Assembly: GCA_018136815.1 (NCBI GenBank) | Contig: CM030945.1 | Location: forward strand, 1,483,377-1,547,376 | Source of the DNA: Isochrysis galbana | Lineage: Eukaryota > Haptophyta > Isochrysidales > Isochrysidaceae | Direction of reading: 5' to 3' | DNA: 64,000 nt | Part shown: one piece after another, positions 42,975-54,087 of the stretch | Layout: every line of letters begins with the position of its first letter | How positions within the stretch are numbered: the first letter of the stretch is position 1 | Notes under the pieces: model-generated | What the model was told of the DNA's origin: nothing | The model's database searches: none | What the model saw: the letters and a program-made list of their open reading frames with translations, nothing else | Made by a program: the position numbers and the translations under genes

Positions 42975-44932
42975 ATGGCGGTGAACCTGTTCCAAGGGCG
43001 GACAGTCGTGCTGCTCGCGGATGTGCACCTCGACCTCACGTACAATGCGACGGGAAAGCTGCGCTACGGTACATACGGTACCGACAGCCCGCATGCGCTC
43101 GTGCGCCAGGCGCTACGGGCAGTCCTGCAGTGGGTCAACACCCCAGATGCAGTGCTCATGGCAGGAGACGCAGTGCGCCATGGCGCCAGCTCGATGGACG
43201 AGACCCAACAGGCGTACTCTGTGCTGAGCGATGAGCTGCACGATGGTTTTGCAGCGTCTTCGCTTGTCTGCGGTGCGGTCGGCAACACCGACGTCTGGCC
43301 TGAGTATGTGGTCAACGTCTCGCAGTCCTACTCGTTTGAGCAGCAGGCTGCCGCCATCGTTCGTGACTGTGCATTGGGCCTGGACGAGGCGACCCGGGCC
43401 AGGCAGTTCGGGTACTACGGGCGCGAGCTATGGCCCGGCGTCAAGCTGATTGTGCTCAACACCGTCATCTATTCTGTTCTCGCGCCTGATCACCCGGCGC
43501 AGGACTACGATCCCTTTGGACAGCTTCGGTGGTTGAAAGCGCAGCTCGAGATAGCGCGAGAAGAGCATCAGGTGGGGCACATGTGGCGCGAATATCAAAC
43601 ACAACATTTCTTTGCCCCCACTCTGACCACCCACCTGGACGCCCTCATTCGCACTCACCTCTCTGCCCTCCTCACTGTGGCACATCGCCCGAGCCCTGAT
43701 CAACGCTCACCTCATCCGCCCGGCGTAGGCTTGCTGGATACTAGGGCACATTCCTCCCATTGTCGATTCTTACACGAGGAAGCTACTTTGGAAGCCGGAG
43801 TTCTCTCGCAGTTTCTGGGAGATTGTCTCCGAGCACGCGGGCGTCATCAGTGCTCTTCTCTTTGGCCATGTGCACTCGCAAGAATTCCGGACTTGGGGTA
43901 GTTCGGCATACGAGCATGATAGCGCAGATATGCCGCAGGATGTGTCGTCGGCTCCACCGTTGCTCACTTTTGCATCTGTTTCGCCCATCTACAATAGCAA
44001 CCCGGTGCGCTTGCTGCACAATCGCCACGCGCGACACCTGCCGCGCGCCACACCGCAACGCGTTGCTTTCGCTCCCCGGATTTCGCTCTCCCGGACCTGC
44101 TCTCCCGGACCTATGACGGAGAGTGTTGGCCTCATGGGTGTATCTTTGAGGCGGATCCTTCGACTAACCGTGAGCTTGAGAAGGACGATGACACTCAAAA
44201 TTTCGTCTCGGCCCAAGTACAACGGCTGCCACACTGTGGCTTGGCCGAAGTACAGCTGCCGCCACACACCTAAGGCTATTCAGCGGCGTGCTCCGTCCAC
44301 TCACAGCACTGACACGCCGTCCCTTAATGTGCCGTATGTAGACCATCTACGTGATTGCAGCAACGAAGGAGGGTCGTATCGAAAGCCTCACCAGCTTGTG
44401 GACGGATCTCGCGGCTGTTACTGGCGTGGAGGGCGAGCTCGAATTTGTCGCGGACGAGCCTTTCCAGTTCTCTCCATTGACGAATGCGGTGTACGACGAG
44501 GCGGTGACCCAGTTCCGGCTCGCCGACGCGCACCACCTAAGCAGCGCTTGGAGCAGGTTCCTCATGCGCTATAAGGTGCACCGCCCTGGCATCCTGGCAT
44601 GCCATCGAGCGAGCAACGTCATCCAGCAGTGCTGCACGTGCGCGGACTCGTGCCGCGCGTCCGTTCTATGCATGCTACGCCATGGCACGAGTGAGGCAGC
44701 ATATCTCAATTGCCTTTCCGAGGTTTTGCGGAGCGATCACAAATCTCAGCCTTCTCTGACGATGAGCTTCCTCGGCGTCACGCTTGGGCTATTGCCCCTG
44801 TGGCTGGCGCTCGTGGCACTCGGGCTCGGCGCATTTGGCTGTACGGTTTACAGATATAGCAGTTCTATGCCTAGTCCGAGTACGATGATGGAGGACTCGG
44901 AGGAGCCAGGGGCTCCATATCAACGAGCATGA
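42975..44932 (+). CDS. Acid-sphingomyelinase-like metallophosphoesterase, membrane-anchored
   Basis: Calcineurin-like phosphodiesterase of the ASM-like group. Exon 1 (42975-43571) carries the metal-ligand motifs LADVHLD, LMAGDAVRHG and GNTDVWPEY. A GT-AG intron (43572-43728) keeps phase 0. Exon 2 (43729-44004) has GHIPP and GHVHSQEF. A donor at 44005 (GTGCGC) follows SPIYNSNP; the matching acceptor is unclear. Coding resumes at about 44079 (DFALPDLLSRTYDG) to 44216. A further GT-AG intron (44217-44341, phase 0) precedes exon 4 (44342-44932): a Cys-rich segment (CCTCADSCRASVLC) and a C-terminal transmembrane helix (LGLLPLWLALVALGLGAFG). Expected to be an ectoenzyme hydrolysing phosphodiester or phosphate bonds. 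No signal peptide is seen on exon 1, so an upstream coding exon may exist. Confidence 0.82.
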
Positions 44933-45564
44933 GATCGACGCGCTCCTGTACCGATGATGAATACTGCCGACTTGCACGTCGTCTCGTTACCATTGCGAAG
45001 CAACATCCATGGGTTCACAGCGCCGACCTTCTATGGGCGTCAGCTACGCATCTTCAACTGTATCATATCGCACCCACAACAATCAATGACGACTCGCTTG
45101 CATTCATTTCATCTATGGTCGCGTAATCTGTACCGATGTAGCATGCGCTCTCTTACGATGTGGATGGCGCTCATTTCTCGCCTTGTCTACTTGTAGCACC
45201 ACGACCACCACTTGCTCATGGCTTCAAGAGCCTGGACTGGACTGGGTACGAGGAGCCCGGACTGGACGCCGGAAGGCCACACAATGCTGTAGAACTCAAC
45301 GGCGAACGTATTTTCACGAGATGCTGGTTTCCATACGCCTTTTCAACAAATACAAGGGGTTTCCATCAACTTCTCAACTCGAACTCCAAATCTCTCCAGA
45401 TCAACTTCCGACTTTAGTCGTAGTAGTGTAGGTGTATGTAGGTTGTGGCGGCATTTAGTAAAAGTAGCACAGTGCATTATGTACTAATTGCAAGCAAATA
45501 AATGCTATAAAAAGGCTATCCGCGGACACTGTTGTGCGCGAGAATACACACACCGGCACGGCAA
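44933..45564. other. Intergenic, nothing recognised
   Basis: Downstream of the phosphoesterase. Short ORFs without recognisable motif. AT content rises near 45460-45520. Confidence 0.4.
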
Positions 45565-45920
45565 CTATCAGTAAACTGATAGGGTCACGGAGCGCGCACC
45601 GCTCCCCTTCCCCGCTGCCGCCGCCCTCGCTGCGATAGACGAAAAACTGATGGACACGCCGCTGTCTCCGAAGCGACCGCGCCTGGTGGACACGCCGCTG
45701 TCTCCGAAGCGACCGCGCCAGGACGACCCCCCCAAACTAGGTGGGCACAGGAGCCACCACGACACACCCCCGCATCACCACGAACAGCGCGCAGGAGGCC
45801 GCTATGCTGACAGCCATGCTGCAGCACAAGCCCCACATCACCCTCCACAGCCACAACCAACACATCCCACAAGCAAGACACTCCACTAGGGAAGCCCTCC
45901 TCCGGGCCTGGCCCCTACAC
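45565..45920 (+). repeat. Repeat with hairpin edge and 33-bp tandem duplication
   Basis: Starts with CTATCAGTAAACTGATAG, a 6-bp-arm hairpin followed by GGTCACGGAGCGCGC. The unit at 46255-46520 has CTATCGTTAAACCGATAG followed by GGTCATGGAGCGCGC. Inside, GGACACGCCGCTGTCTCCGA is duplicated in tandem at a 33-bp period (about 45653-45719). The paired structure suggests one repeat family. Confidence 0.55.
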
Positions 45921-46254
45921 GGCCGCGGTATCGCCCTCTGTCGCATTCGCGAATCGACGCTCGTTAGGCTTCTCTTTCGCTCGGCATTTATCGTTATAAT
46001 TCTCTGCTTTCTCTCGTTCTCGGTCAAAAGCTTCGCGTGGACGCATAGGATCTTGGGTTGTGGAGCGCCCTCTCTCTTTCTCTCGTCTCGCGGGAAAAAA
46101 TGGAAGTTTCCCACCTTGCTTCCTCCCAGGCGCCTCGCAAATAGGTTTAATTTGCTATCTCCCCCCGCGTTTCTATACTCTTTACTTGCATCGGGGGCCA
46201 ATCAGGTTTAATTTGCGACCTCTTCTCGCTATCTCCCCTCTTAGGCCGCTCGCC

Positions 46255-46620
46255 AACTATCGTTAAACCGATAGGGTCATGGAGCGCGCGCCGCTCCCCT
46301 CCCCTCCTGCCGCCCCCCCCGCCGCGACGGACGATCGGGCCATGCTCGACGCCTCGCACCCGAAGCCGAGGCGCCCCCGAGAGGGCGCCCCACCGACCAA
46401 GGTGCGCACGAGGCGCGACCCGAGCCGTCCCCTGACAGCCATACACCAGCAAGGACACCATGCCCAGCATGGCCACCACAGCCCCCAACTCCTCCCAAGC
46501 TCTCAAGGCCGGGGAGAGAAAGGGGGGGTGTCGTTAGATGGGGGGGGGGGGAGGGGGGTCAGACGGCCCCTCTCCACCCCTCCCTCCCTTCTGTCCTGGA
46601 TCGGCCTGCTCCTTGCCCAA
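46255..46620 (+). repeat. Second copy of the hairpin-edged repeat
   Basis: Shares the hairpin edge, GCGCGC(A/G)CCGCTCCCCT block and CA-rich interior (CACCAGCAAGGACACC-like) with 45565-45920, but is diverged and ends in G-rich low-complexity DNA. No gene. Confidence 0.5.
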
Positions 46621-46833
46621 GCACCATGACCCCTGTACTCCCCCCGTGCAGCATGACCGGTGAAAGGCGAACTTGCAGCGTTCCTCGGGCGACGACGGGG
46701 GCAGCCGAGACAAGCCCAGAGCAGACTCACAGCCAAGCCTGTGCACACACCAACACCAAGAGGGGCACATGCCTACACCACAAGCGTAGTGAAACGCACC
46801 ACGATCCTGACGCTCCCGCGTCAGACCAAAAGG

Positions 46834-46920
46834 GTGCAACTCGAGGTTCCCTTTTTTTGCTGTCACATCCCTCCCGTCTATTTAGGTATATAATTTCTAC
46901 TGACCCCTAACTTAACCCCT
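46834..46920 (+). repeat. Direct repeat bracketing a virus-like ORF (left)
   Basis: Begins GTGCAACTCGAGGTT, contains a poly-T run, then a 28-bp block with TTTAGGTATATAATTTCTAC identical to that at 47612-47640, and ends near CCCCTAACTT. TATATAAT could serve as a TATA box for the ORF at 47014. Confidence 0.8.
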
Positions 46921-47013
46921 ATAGAGCGTGTGTGTGCCTGCCGCATGAGGGACCGAGGACCAAAGTAATATGCCAACTCACATTTTGTTGCACATAGAAG
47001 ATAAGGGCACGTC

Positions 47014-47310
47014 ATGTGGATATACCTGTACTATAAGCATGGTCAATATGAGGTGGAGGAACTAGAGAAATTGAAGGCTCCCCTCTTTGGGTGGTTCATC
47101 TTCATTACCTTGATATTTATCCTACTTGCATACGCGATAATGGGTGTTACAGGAATCGGAGTTGGAGCTGGAGTGGGAGTCGCACTGACCCTGCTTCTCT
47201 TGTTTGTATTGTGGAAATTTAAGGTGTGGCGCCTTTCCATTTCCAAAACAGAAAATATGCTGCTCACCGACGAAGCGCAAGCAAAGTTCACCGCGCGCAA
47301 AAAAAAATAA
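47014..47310 (+). CDS. Small two-helix membrane protein, virus-like
   Basis: 98 residues: MWIYLYYKHG, an acidic and amphipathic segment, then two hydrophobic helices (about residues 28-47, WFIFITLIFILLAYAIM, and 53-70, VGAGVGVALTLLLLFVLW), and a Lys/Arg tail ending TARKKK. Not recognised. AT-rich compared with host genes, it starts about 140 bp after a TATATAAT sequence. The ORF lies between two direct repeats 745 bp apart, as does the 41-kb ORF, so a viral or mobile origin is plausible but unproven. No intron. Confidence 0.5.
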   Translation: MWIYLYYKHGQYEVEELEKLKAPLFGWFIFITLIFILLAYAIMGVTGIGVGAGVGVALTLLLLFVLWKFKVWRLSISKTENMLLTDEAQAKFTARKKK

Positions 47311-47578
47311 ACATGAACACTCCACCAAAGAGACCCATCAAGCGGAAGACGTCGTCGCGGGGCGCCTCCCGTTATATTTTTGCGCCTCAACTCCCGAGTT
47401 GAAGAATGAAGAATGCAACCATGCCCGCTGTCCTTGTTGAAGGATGCAACCGTGCACAATCAAGTTGAATAATGCAACCATATGGGCGTCAGACTGCCGA
47501 CGTCCGCCCCTGCAGGCCCATAGCCAGCACGCCGGGCAGATGGCGACGTCTTCAGAAAGACTTCACACAGTTTAGAAT

Positions 47579-47666
47579 GTGCAACTCGAGGTTGCCTTTT
47601 TTGTCACATTCTCCCGTCTATTTAGGTATATAATTTCTACCGCCCCTCAAGTTGGCCCCTAACTTG
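47579..47666 (+). repeat. Direct repeat bracketing a virus-like ORF (right)
   Basis: Second copy of the repeat at 46834-46920, with the same 28-bp core. It is followed at 47668-47775 by reverse-oriented sequence of the 325-bp retroposon module. Confidence 0.8.
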
Positions 47667-47667
47667 G

Positions 47668-47775
47668 ACACTCGGTCCCAGGATATTCCGTGGGGGTGTG
47701 CGCGGGGTCGGTGCGTGCACCGGGGGAGGACAAATATCGAGGGGAGGGGGCAGTGCCCCCACCCCCTCGCCCAAG
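47668..47775 (+). repeat. Inverted fragment of the retroposon module
   Basis: Reverse complement of part of the 11589/48434 module, including GGACAAATATCGAGGGGAGG and GGGCAGTGCCCCC. Opposite orientation to the other three copies. Confidence 0.75.
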
Positions 47776-48189
47776 CCCGCTTGCCCGCCTTCCTCTGCTA
47801 ACGGCAGATGGAAGCAGGTCAAAAAAATCTGGGAGAGTGTCGGCGCGTGGCACTCACAGCACTAGGAAGCCGTTGAACTTGACGGACTGGCGGTGAAATT
47901 TGAGGAGGAGCACATGAGTGGCTTGGAGATGGGCTCATCCCTGCGATCGTGGCATCAGATGTGGGAGACGCTTCTGCGAATGTCTACACGACGGCCAAGG
48001 CACGGCCCCGTTGCTGCCTCTATTGCACAGCGGCCACACCCGGGCATGGAGACGGCCCCAATCATGCCGGCGCCTCGCGCATCCACCGTGAACGTCGTGA
48101 ACCGCTTGCGGTACCCCGGCAATGACGCAGCCTTGGCCAAGCTGAGGGAGGCAACGCTCGACTCGACAGAGCGGCGATGAACCATCGAG
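47776..48189. other. Possible exon region, unassigned
   Basis: A plus-strand frame (47893-48180) contains VNRLRYPGNDAALAKLREAT and the minus strand has an equally open frame. A CATCAG acceptor-like site lies at about 47958. It could be upstream exons of the gene disrupted at 48.4 kb, but I cannot decide the strand. Confidence 0.3.
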
Positions 48190-48197
48190 ACAAGCCC

Positions 48198-49533
48198 TAA
48201 AAAAAATTCGTTCGCACTATCGAGTATCGAATCCGCTTTGAGTATAGAGGTACTCTGGATTCAACAGGTGGATCATGCCCCAAGTCACTAGCCATACTCT
48301 ATGTCTATGTACTAGCTTGGAGATACATCACAACAAACTTCTTTCTACAGGATACAGGATACACTTCGACAACGCCACCTTCTCGGAGGAGTCAATACTG
48401 ATACGTATCATAGGTATATAATAATAATAATCAATGTTATATCCTAGCCAACCCCACTAGCTAATTGGACATAAGGTCTCAGTCCCGGAATCCCGCCATG
48501 CCTGACGGGCCAGGTGTCCGAGTGATACCGGGGGGTGGGGGCACTGCCCCCTCCCCTCGATATTTGTCCTCCCCCCAGTGCATGCACCGGCCCCGCGCAC
48601 CCCAGCGCGTCCTCTCCTCGAGTCCACGCTGGGGGAAAACCCCTTTCGGGTAAAAGCAACGCGGGGGGGGGGGGGGCACTCGTGAGATAGGAGCCCAGAA
48701 GCGCTAATCTCCCTCGCTAGAGCGAGTGGCCGCGGCGAGCCGCGGCCCTTCCCTCCTGGCTCTGGCGCCCCCGTCTTCTCTTACCCAAACGGGGCGAGAA
48801 GACACGTTTCTGCCGGAGGGGGGAGCTGCCGCTCCCCCCTCCCCTCCCTCTTCCCTTTTCCTCCTCTCTTCCCTGCGGCGGGGGCCCATGGCGCGCGCCT
48901 GCGGCCCCTCTTCAGGTCCCCAGGTGGCCAGCAGGGGCCTGGGAGCGCAGCTCAGGGGGCAGGTGAGGCTGGGGCATGGCCCTGGCCCCTCCTGCCTCTC
49001 CCTCGCTGGCGCTCCGAGCCCCTGCGGGTCGACTGGAGCTGGCTGGGGGGTCCTGAACAGGGGGGCCCAGGGGGAGGAGGGGCTGGTCAGAGGGATGGGC
49101 TGGCCACGACAGGCCAGGGCGGGCGAGTCAGGCGTGCTTGTGGGGAGAGGAATGGGTCAGCATGGCAGTGTGCTCCTGGCAAGCCATCAGGCGTGCCAGG
49201 AGAGTGGGTGGTTCCTCCCCCATGGCAGGGGAGGAGTGGAGAGAGAGGGGGGCTCGTGCCCCCCCATGGGCGAACTAAGTATAAACTTAGTTGATACGTA
49301 TCATAGGTAGGTTTACGAAACTAGGCCGCGCGCTATTATTCGCCAACTCGACGGATTCGTCGAGGACCGCCCAAGCGGGCATGGGCAGGCAACCCAAAAA
49401 AAGGCTAGACCTGGGCGACCTACGCCCGCTGTACGAAACGGACAATAAAGGCAACTTGATCCCCTGCGCGGAACTCCTATCCTTGGCCGTAAGGCTGGAG
49501 ATAGAGCAGCTCAAGTTACAGGCGATACTGTAA
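48198..49533 (+). pseudogene. Unknown gene, 3' exons split by a retroposon
   Basis: An exon ending at about 48270 (RFEYRGTLDST, donor GTGGAT) splices by GT-AG to an exon beginning at 48351 after TTCTTTCTACAG. That exon reads GYRIHFDNATFSEESILIR to 48416. The retroposon (48417-49291) intervenes. After the duplicated 18-bp target site the same frame resumes at 49310 (FTKLGRALLFANSTDSS) and runs to a TAA at 49531-49533 through KRLDLGDLRPLY and EIEQLKLQAIL. Removing the insert plus one target copy restores a single frame, so this was a coding exon. The protein family is unknown to me. The upstream exons were not found. Confidence 0.6.
48417..49291 (-). mobile_element. 875-bp non-autonomous retroposon with 18-bp target-site duplication
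   Basis: Flanked by perfect direct repeats TGATACGTATCATAGGTA at 48399-48416 and 49292-49309. On the minus strand the 5' end carries the hairpin AACTAAGT-ATAA-ACTTAGTT (complement), a GC-rich body (48888-49270), then the 325-bp module, and ends ACATTGATTATTATTATTATA. A variable-length target duplication and a short ATT microsatellite tail are hallmarks of LINE-mobilised non-autonomous elements (SINE-like), not DNA transposons. No ORF longer than expected by chance in GC-rich DNA. Confidence 0.8.
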
Positions 49534-50081
49534 CAAGCCCAGCCTTAGACCGTTAAAGACGCATATGCGCACCGCGAAGGCGGTCCGGGAGGTACTTTCG
49601 CCAGCGCTCATAATGCGCGCGTAGGACACAACCAGCCCCCAAGGCACGCCGGGGGGCGGACACACACGAAAAATGCGATCCAAAAGGCCTGCCCGGAACA
49701 CGCATCCGACACCGGGCCCGTGGTAGCGTACCAGGGCCGCACCCCTGATACCGAAGAAAAAGGAATGAGGGGGGGGAAGGCGAAGATACGGAGTGAAGAG
49801 AAAAAGGAATGAGGGGGGAAGGCGAGGATACGGAGGGAAGGGAGAGAAGGGCGCTGGCTGGCGCGAAGTAGAACGTACTAGTCTAGCGATAGGTGTGTAG
49901 CCCTGAATCTTCAGACCTTTTTTTAAAAGAGCGATTGAATCCCTTGCTGGCTAAACTATTGAATCCCTCAGAATGCAGAATGGATCTTCGCTGCTTTCAA
50001 ACTTCTCGAAACTAGAGCACCGTCAAGGACGACCGGGGTCATCGCTAATTCACTGGCCCGCACGGAAGCTGCGCGCACACT
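49534..50081. other. Intergenic, nothing recognised
   Basis: Between the split gene and the ABC transporter 3' end. Contains a duplicated AAAAAGGAATGAGGGGGGAAGGCGA unit (about 49757-49830, shortened here) and no gene. Confidence 0.4.
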
Positions 50082-52276
50082 TCAGCGCTTTCCAGTATGG
50101 AAGCGTTGCAGAATCAGCGTGTAGCAAAGGAAGTAGAACATGCCAAACGCGAGGGTTATACCGATGTCGCGGCCGAGCTGAGCATCCTGCATGCCATAGA
50201 AGGCCAAAACGTCATCGCCAGTCGAAAACTGCGGGCCCTCGAAGTTGTCGATAGGATCGAATTCATTCTTCATGAAGGCGCGGAACGAGTAAGTGTGGAA
50301 GCCCATGTAGTAACCCCAAATGAACCAATCAGGGATGTCAGGCTCGACGATGAAGAAACCTTCATAAAGCATGTGGAAGCCAAAGAGACCGGCACCCAGT
50401 GCGATGCCAATGATGTAGTGGGGGACAAGAGAGGCGATCAAATACATGATTGCCTCCGCAGTGAAGAGAGAGGAGCCCAAGATCGCCACGTATACGCCAA
50501 AACCATTCAGTCCCGATGGGAGCACGACGCAGGCCGCTGAGACGAGTGCGATGATGAAGACGCCAGGGATGCAGCAAAACAGGTTGGATGCTGCATAGGA
50601 GATTGGGCCATAGAAGCCGTTGCCGCGTTCGCGCACGAATACCGGGCGCTCCATGATGAAGAATGGAAGCACGGCAACCGACATGAAAACTGAACAGGGA
50701 GCAGACATACGTGCATGAAATCCATGAGTTGCTGTTGGAGTGGCGAGGGTACAATGTCTGCAACTTGGCCCCGACCGACCGAAAGACGACTCCCCTCCCT
50801 CTCTTCCTACTCTCGCCTATTCTTACGGGCACGGGTGCGGGCGCACCAAGGAAAGCAGCGACGAAAAAGAGTACGGAAACACGCGAGGTAATTGAAGATG
50901 ACGTCCGCGTTTTGCCAAGATCCCAGTACATGAAGCCGATCATCAGCGAGAGCATGGTGTACATGGCGAAGCGGACCCAGTAGATGCCTGGGTTGCGCAT
51001 GTTGTTGACCAGGTTACGCTTCGAAAGCGTCAAGAAATCGGAGACTGCGCCGAGAGTCTTGCGAGCGCCTGCAGGCACGTGGTTGGGCGCGCGGCGGTGG
51101 TTTTCGATCTTCTGGAGCGTGTCCCGCAGCATGAAAGAGTCCTGGTATGCGGCCTCCACGGCCTCGAGGTCGCACGTGTAGAGCGCAAAGTCATCGTTCA
51201 CAAGTGAGAGGAAGTAGTCGGCTGGGTTGTTGTACTCTGGGCACTTGTAGCCTAAATTGGCGAAATGGGCGACGGCTTCCGGGGCTGGGCCGCAGTAGAG
51301 CGTCTTGCCGCGCGAGAGCAGCATGAATTGGCTGAACATCTCGTACACCTCTGAAGAGGGCTGGTGGATGGTGGTGAGGATGGTGTGGCCACGTTCGCAG
51401 AGCATGGTAAGGTTGCGCATGATACCGTAGGCCGACGCGGAGTCAAGTCCTGAGGTGGGTTCGTCCATAATGAGAATACTGGGCCTCTTTACGAGCTCGA
51501 CCGCCAGACTGAGCCGGCGCTTTTGGCCGCCCGAGAGGCCCTTGCGGAATATGTCGCCTACAATCGTGTTGGCAGCAGACCGCAGACCAACCGTCTGAAT
51601 CGCGTCGTCGATGATGGCGCGGATCTTTTCTGAAGAGATGCCGTAGCCGTAGCAGAAGCGCGCGGCCTGCTGAAGCGTCTCATTGACTGTGAAGACGCCA
51701 AGGAGCGAGTCATCCTGGGCCACGTACGAGACATGCTCATGCCGATCGGACGCGCTGAAGGTAGTGCCGTTGAAGGTGATCTTGCCCTCCACCTTGCTGC
51801 TGGCGATTCGATTGGCGAGGGCGTCGAGAAGCGTAGTCTTTCCGGAACCGCTCGGGCCCATAATGGCAAGAAGATTGCCTGCCGAGACGCATCCGCTTGC
51901 GGGGGCCAGAATCTGCTTGTATGAGTTGCGCTTGCACATGAAGCCAGTGCGAACAGTGACGCTGACGTTGGTCCACTCAATGCCGATAGGATCGACCTGC
52001 ACGGGCGAGCATCGTAGCGCAGGTCGTTGAAAGAGAGTCGAAAGGGCTAATCGCGTGCTGGTCGCGGAGAGGGAGAAGTGGAAGAAGCAGAGCTTGCGGT
52101 ACAGTGAGTAGGGAATGGGATGTACGGCAGAGGGCCAGCACCAACGATGGGCGCATGGCAGGTTCGCAGGTGGCACGTCGGTTGGCGCGCGCCTTCTGCT
52201 TGCTTCCAAGCTCAACATCGGAGGCGGAGTCAGTGTCGCACACGTTGGGCAGCGTCTCGCTTTGCTTGAGGTCCAT
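50082..52276 (-). CDS. ABCG-family half-transporter
   Basis: Nucleotide-binding domain first, then six predicted membrane helices, the reverse topology typical of ABCG. Main exon 51996-50847: Walker A GPSGSGKTT, Q-loop VAQDD, signature LSGGQKRR, Walker B ILIMDEPTSGLDS and H-loop TTIHQPSS, then the first helices (YTMLSLMIGFMYW). A GT-AG intron (50690-50846, phase 1) leads to the last exon 50689-50082 with RERGNGFYGPISYAASN, IPGVFIIALVS and further helices. The final exon boundary at 51996 follows CGTGCAG. The first exon probably starts at the Met at 52276 (MDLKQSETLPNVCDTDSASD), but its donor is not resolved. Such half-transporters dimerise and export lipids, sterols or xenobiotics. Confidence 0.88.
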
Positions 52277-53340
52277 CTAGAGGAATGCGAGTGGTAGAGG
52301 TCCACGAGTGGCCGGGGCAAAAGGTCCTTGCAGCTGTCCTCTGGCCTTCCCCTCTCTTCTCACAGCGTTCCTCTTCGCTGCTTTGGCGGCGGCAATCAAG
52401 AGAAGGAAGGGCGCGGGTCGAGAGAGATTGACTGAGAGACTTCCTTTTAGGGAGCGTGCTCACACACCTCGATGAGAGATAAGACGGGAGATACAGGCGC
52501 CAAGAGATTTAGAAGATCACGCACCGGTGAAGACTGTGTGCCCTCAAAAAGGATCGACGGCCCTCCCACTCCACCGCCTTCATCAGTTCCAAAAGAGAGC
52601 ACTCGTCGAAGACGTAAGGCAGCGGCTCGTTCATCGGCGTGGTGTGCTTGTGATCTTTTGGGGAGCAAATGAACATGACGAATGTAGAAACTCCGATGGA
52701 ACTCCGAGCGACGAGAGGAAGCTGACGGCTTCCCAAAGAGAATGTTAGACACGCTGTCGAACTCGACGTCAACGCTCACTTAGCAAGAAATTTTAATGTC
52801 ACGCCCATTATCCATTTTCAGCAAGAGCGTGACTTCACTGCGGCCCCTACAAACGGCGGCGCTTCTCTCTGAGTGAACTCTTTACTGCCGGGAGCGCAGC
52901 ACCTAGTTGCTCCATCAGCCTAATATTAGGTCCTGATATCATGATACAAGGTCCATCAACCCTGATACGTGATATTAGGTCATCCATTCATAAGTATAAG
53001 TACAACTTTTTACAAAATAAGAAATAATTGGCACGATCCGGCTAGAGTCAGGAGGTCGCCTAGTCACAATGACAGCAGCATCACATACACATACAAGCGG
53101 CGCCCGGGACAAGGAGGTAGGTAGGGTGAGGAAAGCTCCCAGGTCCCAGGGCCCCCTTCCCCTTTCATCCTAGTTGGGCTGTCAGCCCGTAAGCTTACGG
53201 TGGTTTTGAGCTTACACTTACATCGGTACTTACATCAGTACTGATATCAGCTTACGCCCCTACATTATAACTTCTAACATTGCTATCATATAGTACTTAC
53301 TCATCGGGTTCGTCGATGACCTGACGGATCCGAGGTTACC
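52277..53340. other. Intergenic, no recognisable gene
   Basis: 5' flank of the ABCG gene, then AT-rich sequence with scattered GATATTAGGTC and CTGATATC motifs (about 52920-53000, 53220-53250). Short ORFs at 52450-52780 on both strands show no recognisable feature. Confidence 0.4.
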
Positions 53341-53612
53341 ACTACCTCTCAGATGGGAACAGAGGGGGGATGGCGCGTGACTTTGTCGATCCCGTTCGTT
53401 TTGGTGTTGATTTCAAAAGAAGTAGATGAGTAAAATGATAGGGAGGATACCCCCAGTGTGACTGAAATGCGTGGGGGAAGGGGCGGAGGGGGGGAGGGGG
53501 GTCGGAGAGGGGGGTCGAACACTCTAGTAAATATAACATGTATATATGCGGGGGTAAATTTTCCCCCGTGTTCGGGTGGTGCACTGGGACTTTTGATGGC
53601 CCGCACCTTGAT

Positions 53613-53700
53613 GAATTCCTTGTCGGCCCGCGGTGCGGCGAGCACTGGAGCCGAGGTGATGAGCTCGATGAGGCGGGCGATGGCCACCTGGCACATAGCC
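53613..53700 (-). CDS. Possible isolated exon next to a gap
   Basis: Minus-strand text CQVAIARLIELITSAPVLAA then DKEFIK ends at a GTGCGG donor-like site. Upstream, a 26-bp unit (CTCTCGC(A/G)TCGCACGGCGAG) is repeated at about 53697 and 53733, and the scaffold gap follows at 53901. The helix resembles the end of a KH-type domain, but that is a guess. Other exons were not found. Confidence 0.25.
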
Positions 53701-53900
53701 TCGCCGTGCGATGCGAGAGAGGGGAGTGGAGGCATAGCCTCGCCGTGCGACGCGAGAGCTTCGCGACTCGTTCCCAAATAAGAGGAAACGAGCTTCGCTC
53801 CGATAGTCCGGTGCTCGCGCGCGGAAACGCGGAAACGCGCAAACGATCGTGCAGTTGCCGTCTTTCCATGCTCCCGGGTACTCGTGAGAGCGGTTGCATG

Positions 53901-54000
53901 NNNNNNNNNNNNNNNNNNNNNNNNNNNNNNNNNNNNNNNNNNNNNNNNNNNNNNNNNNNNNNNNNNNNNNNNNNNNNNNNNNNNNNNNNNNNNNNNNNNN
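53901..54000. other. Scaffold gap (100 N)
   Basis: Exactly 100 N, unknown true length, just 3' of the SHIPPO-repeat gene (minus strand). Confidence 0.99.
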
Positions 54001-54087
54001 GAGAAAGCCGCAATCTGCCGTGGTTCTAATGCACGCTCAATTTTGCGTACCCTCACAATGTGCACGTCTAAAGGACAAAGATGTGCA

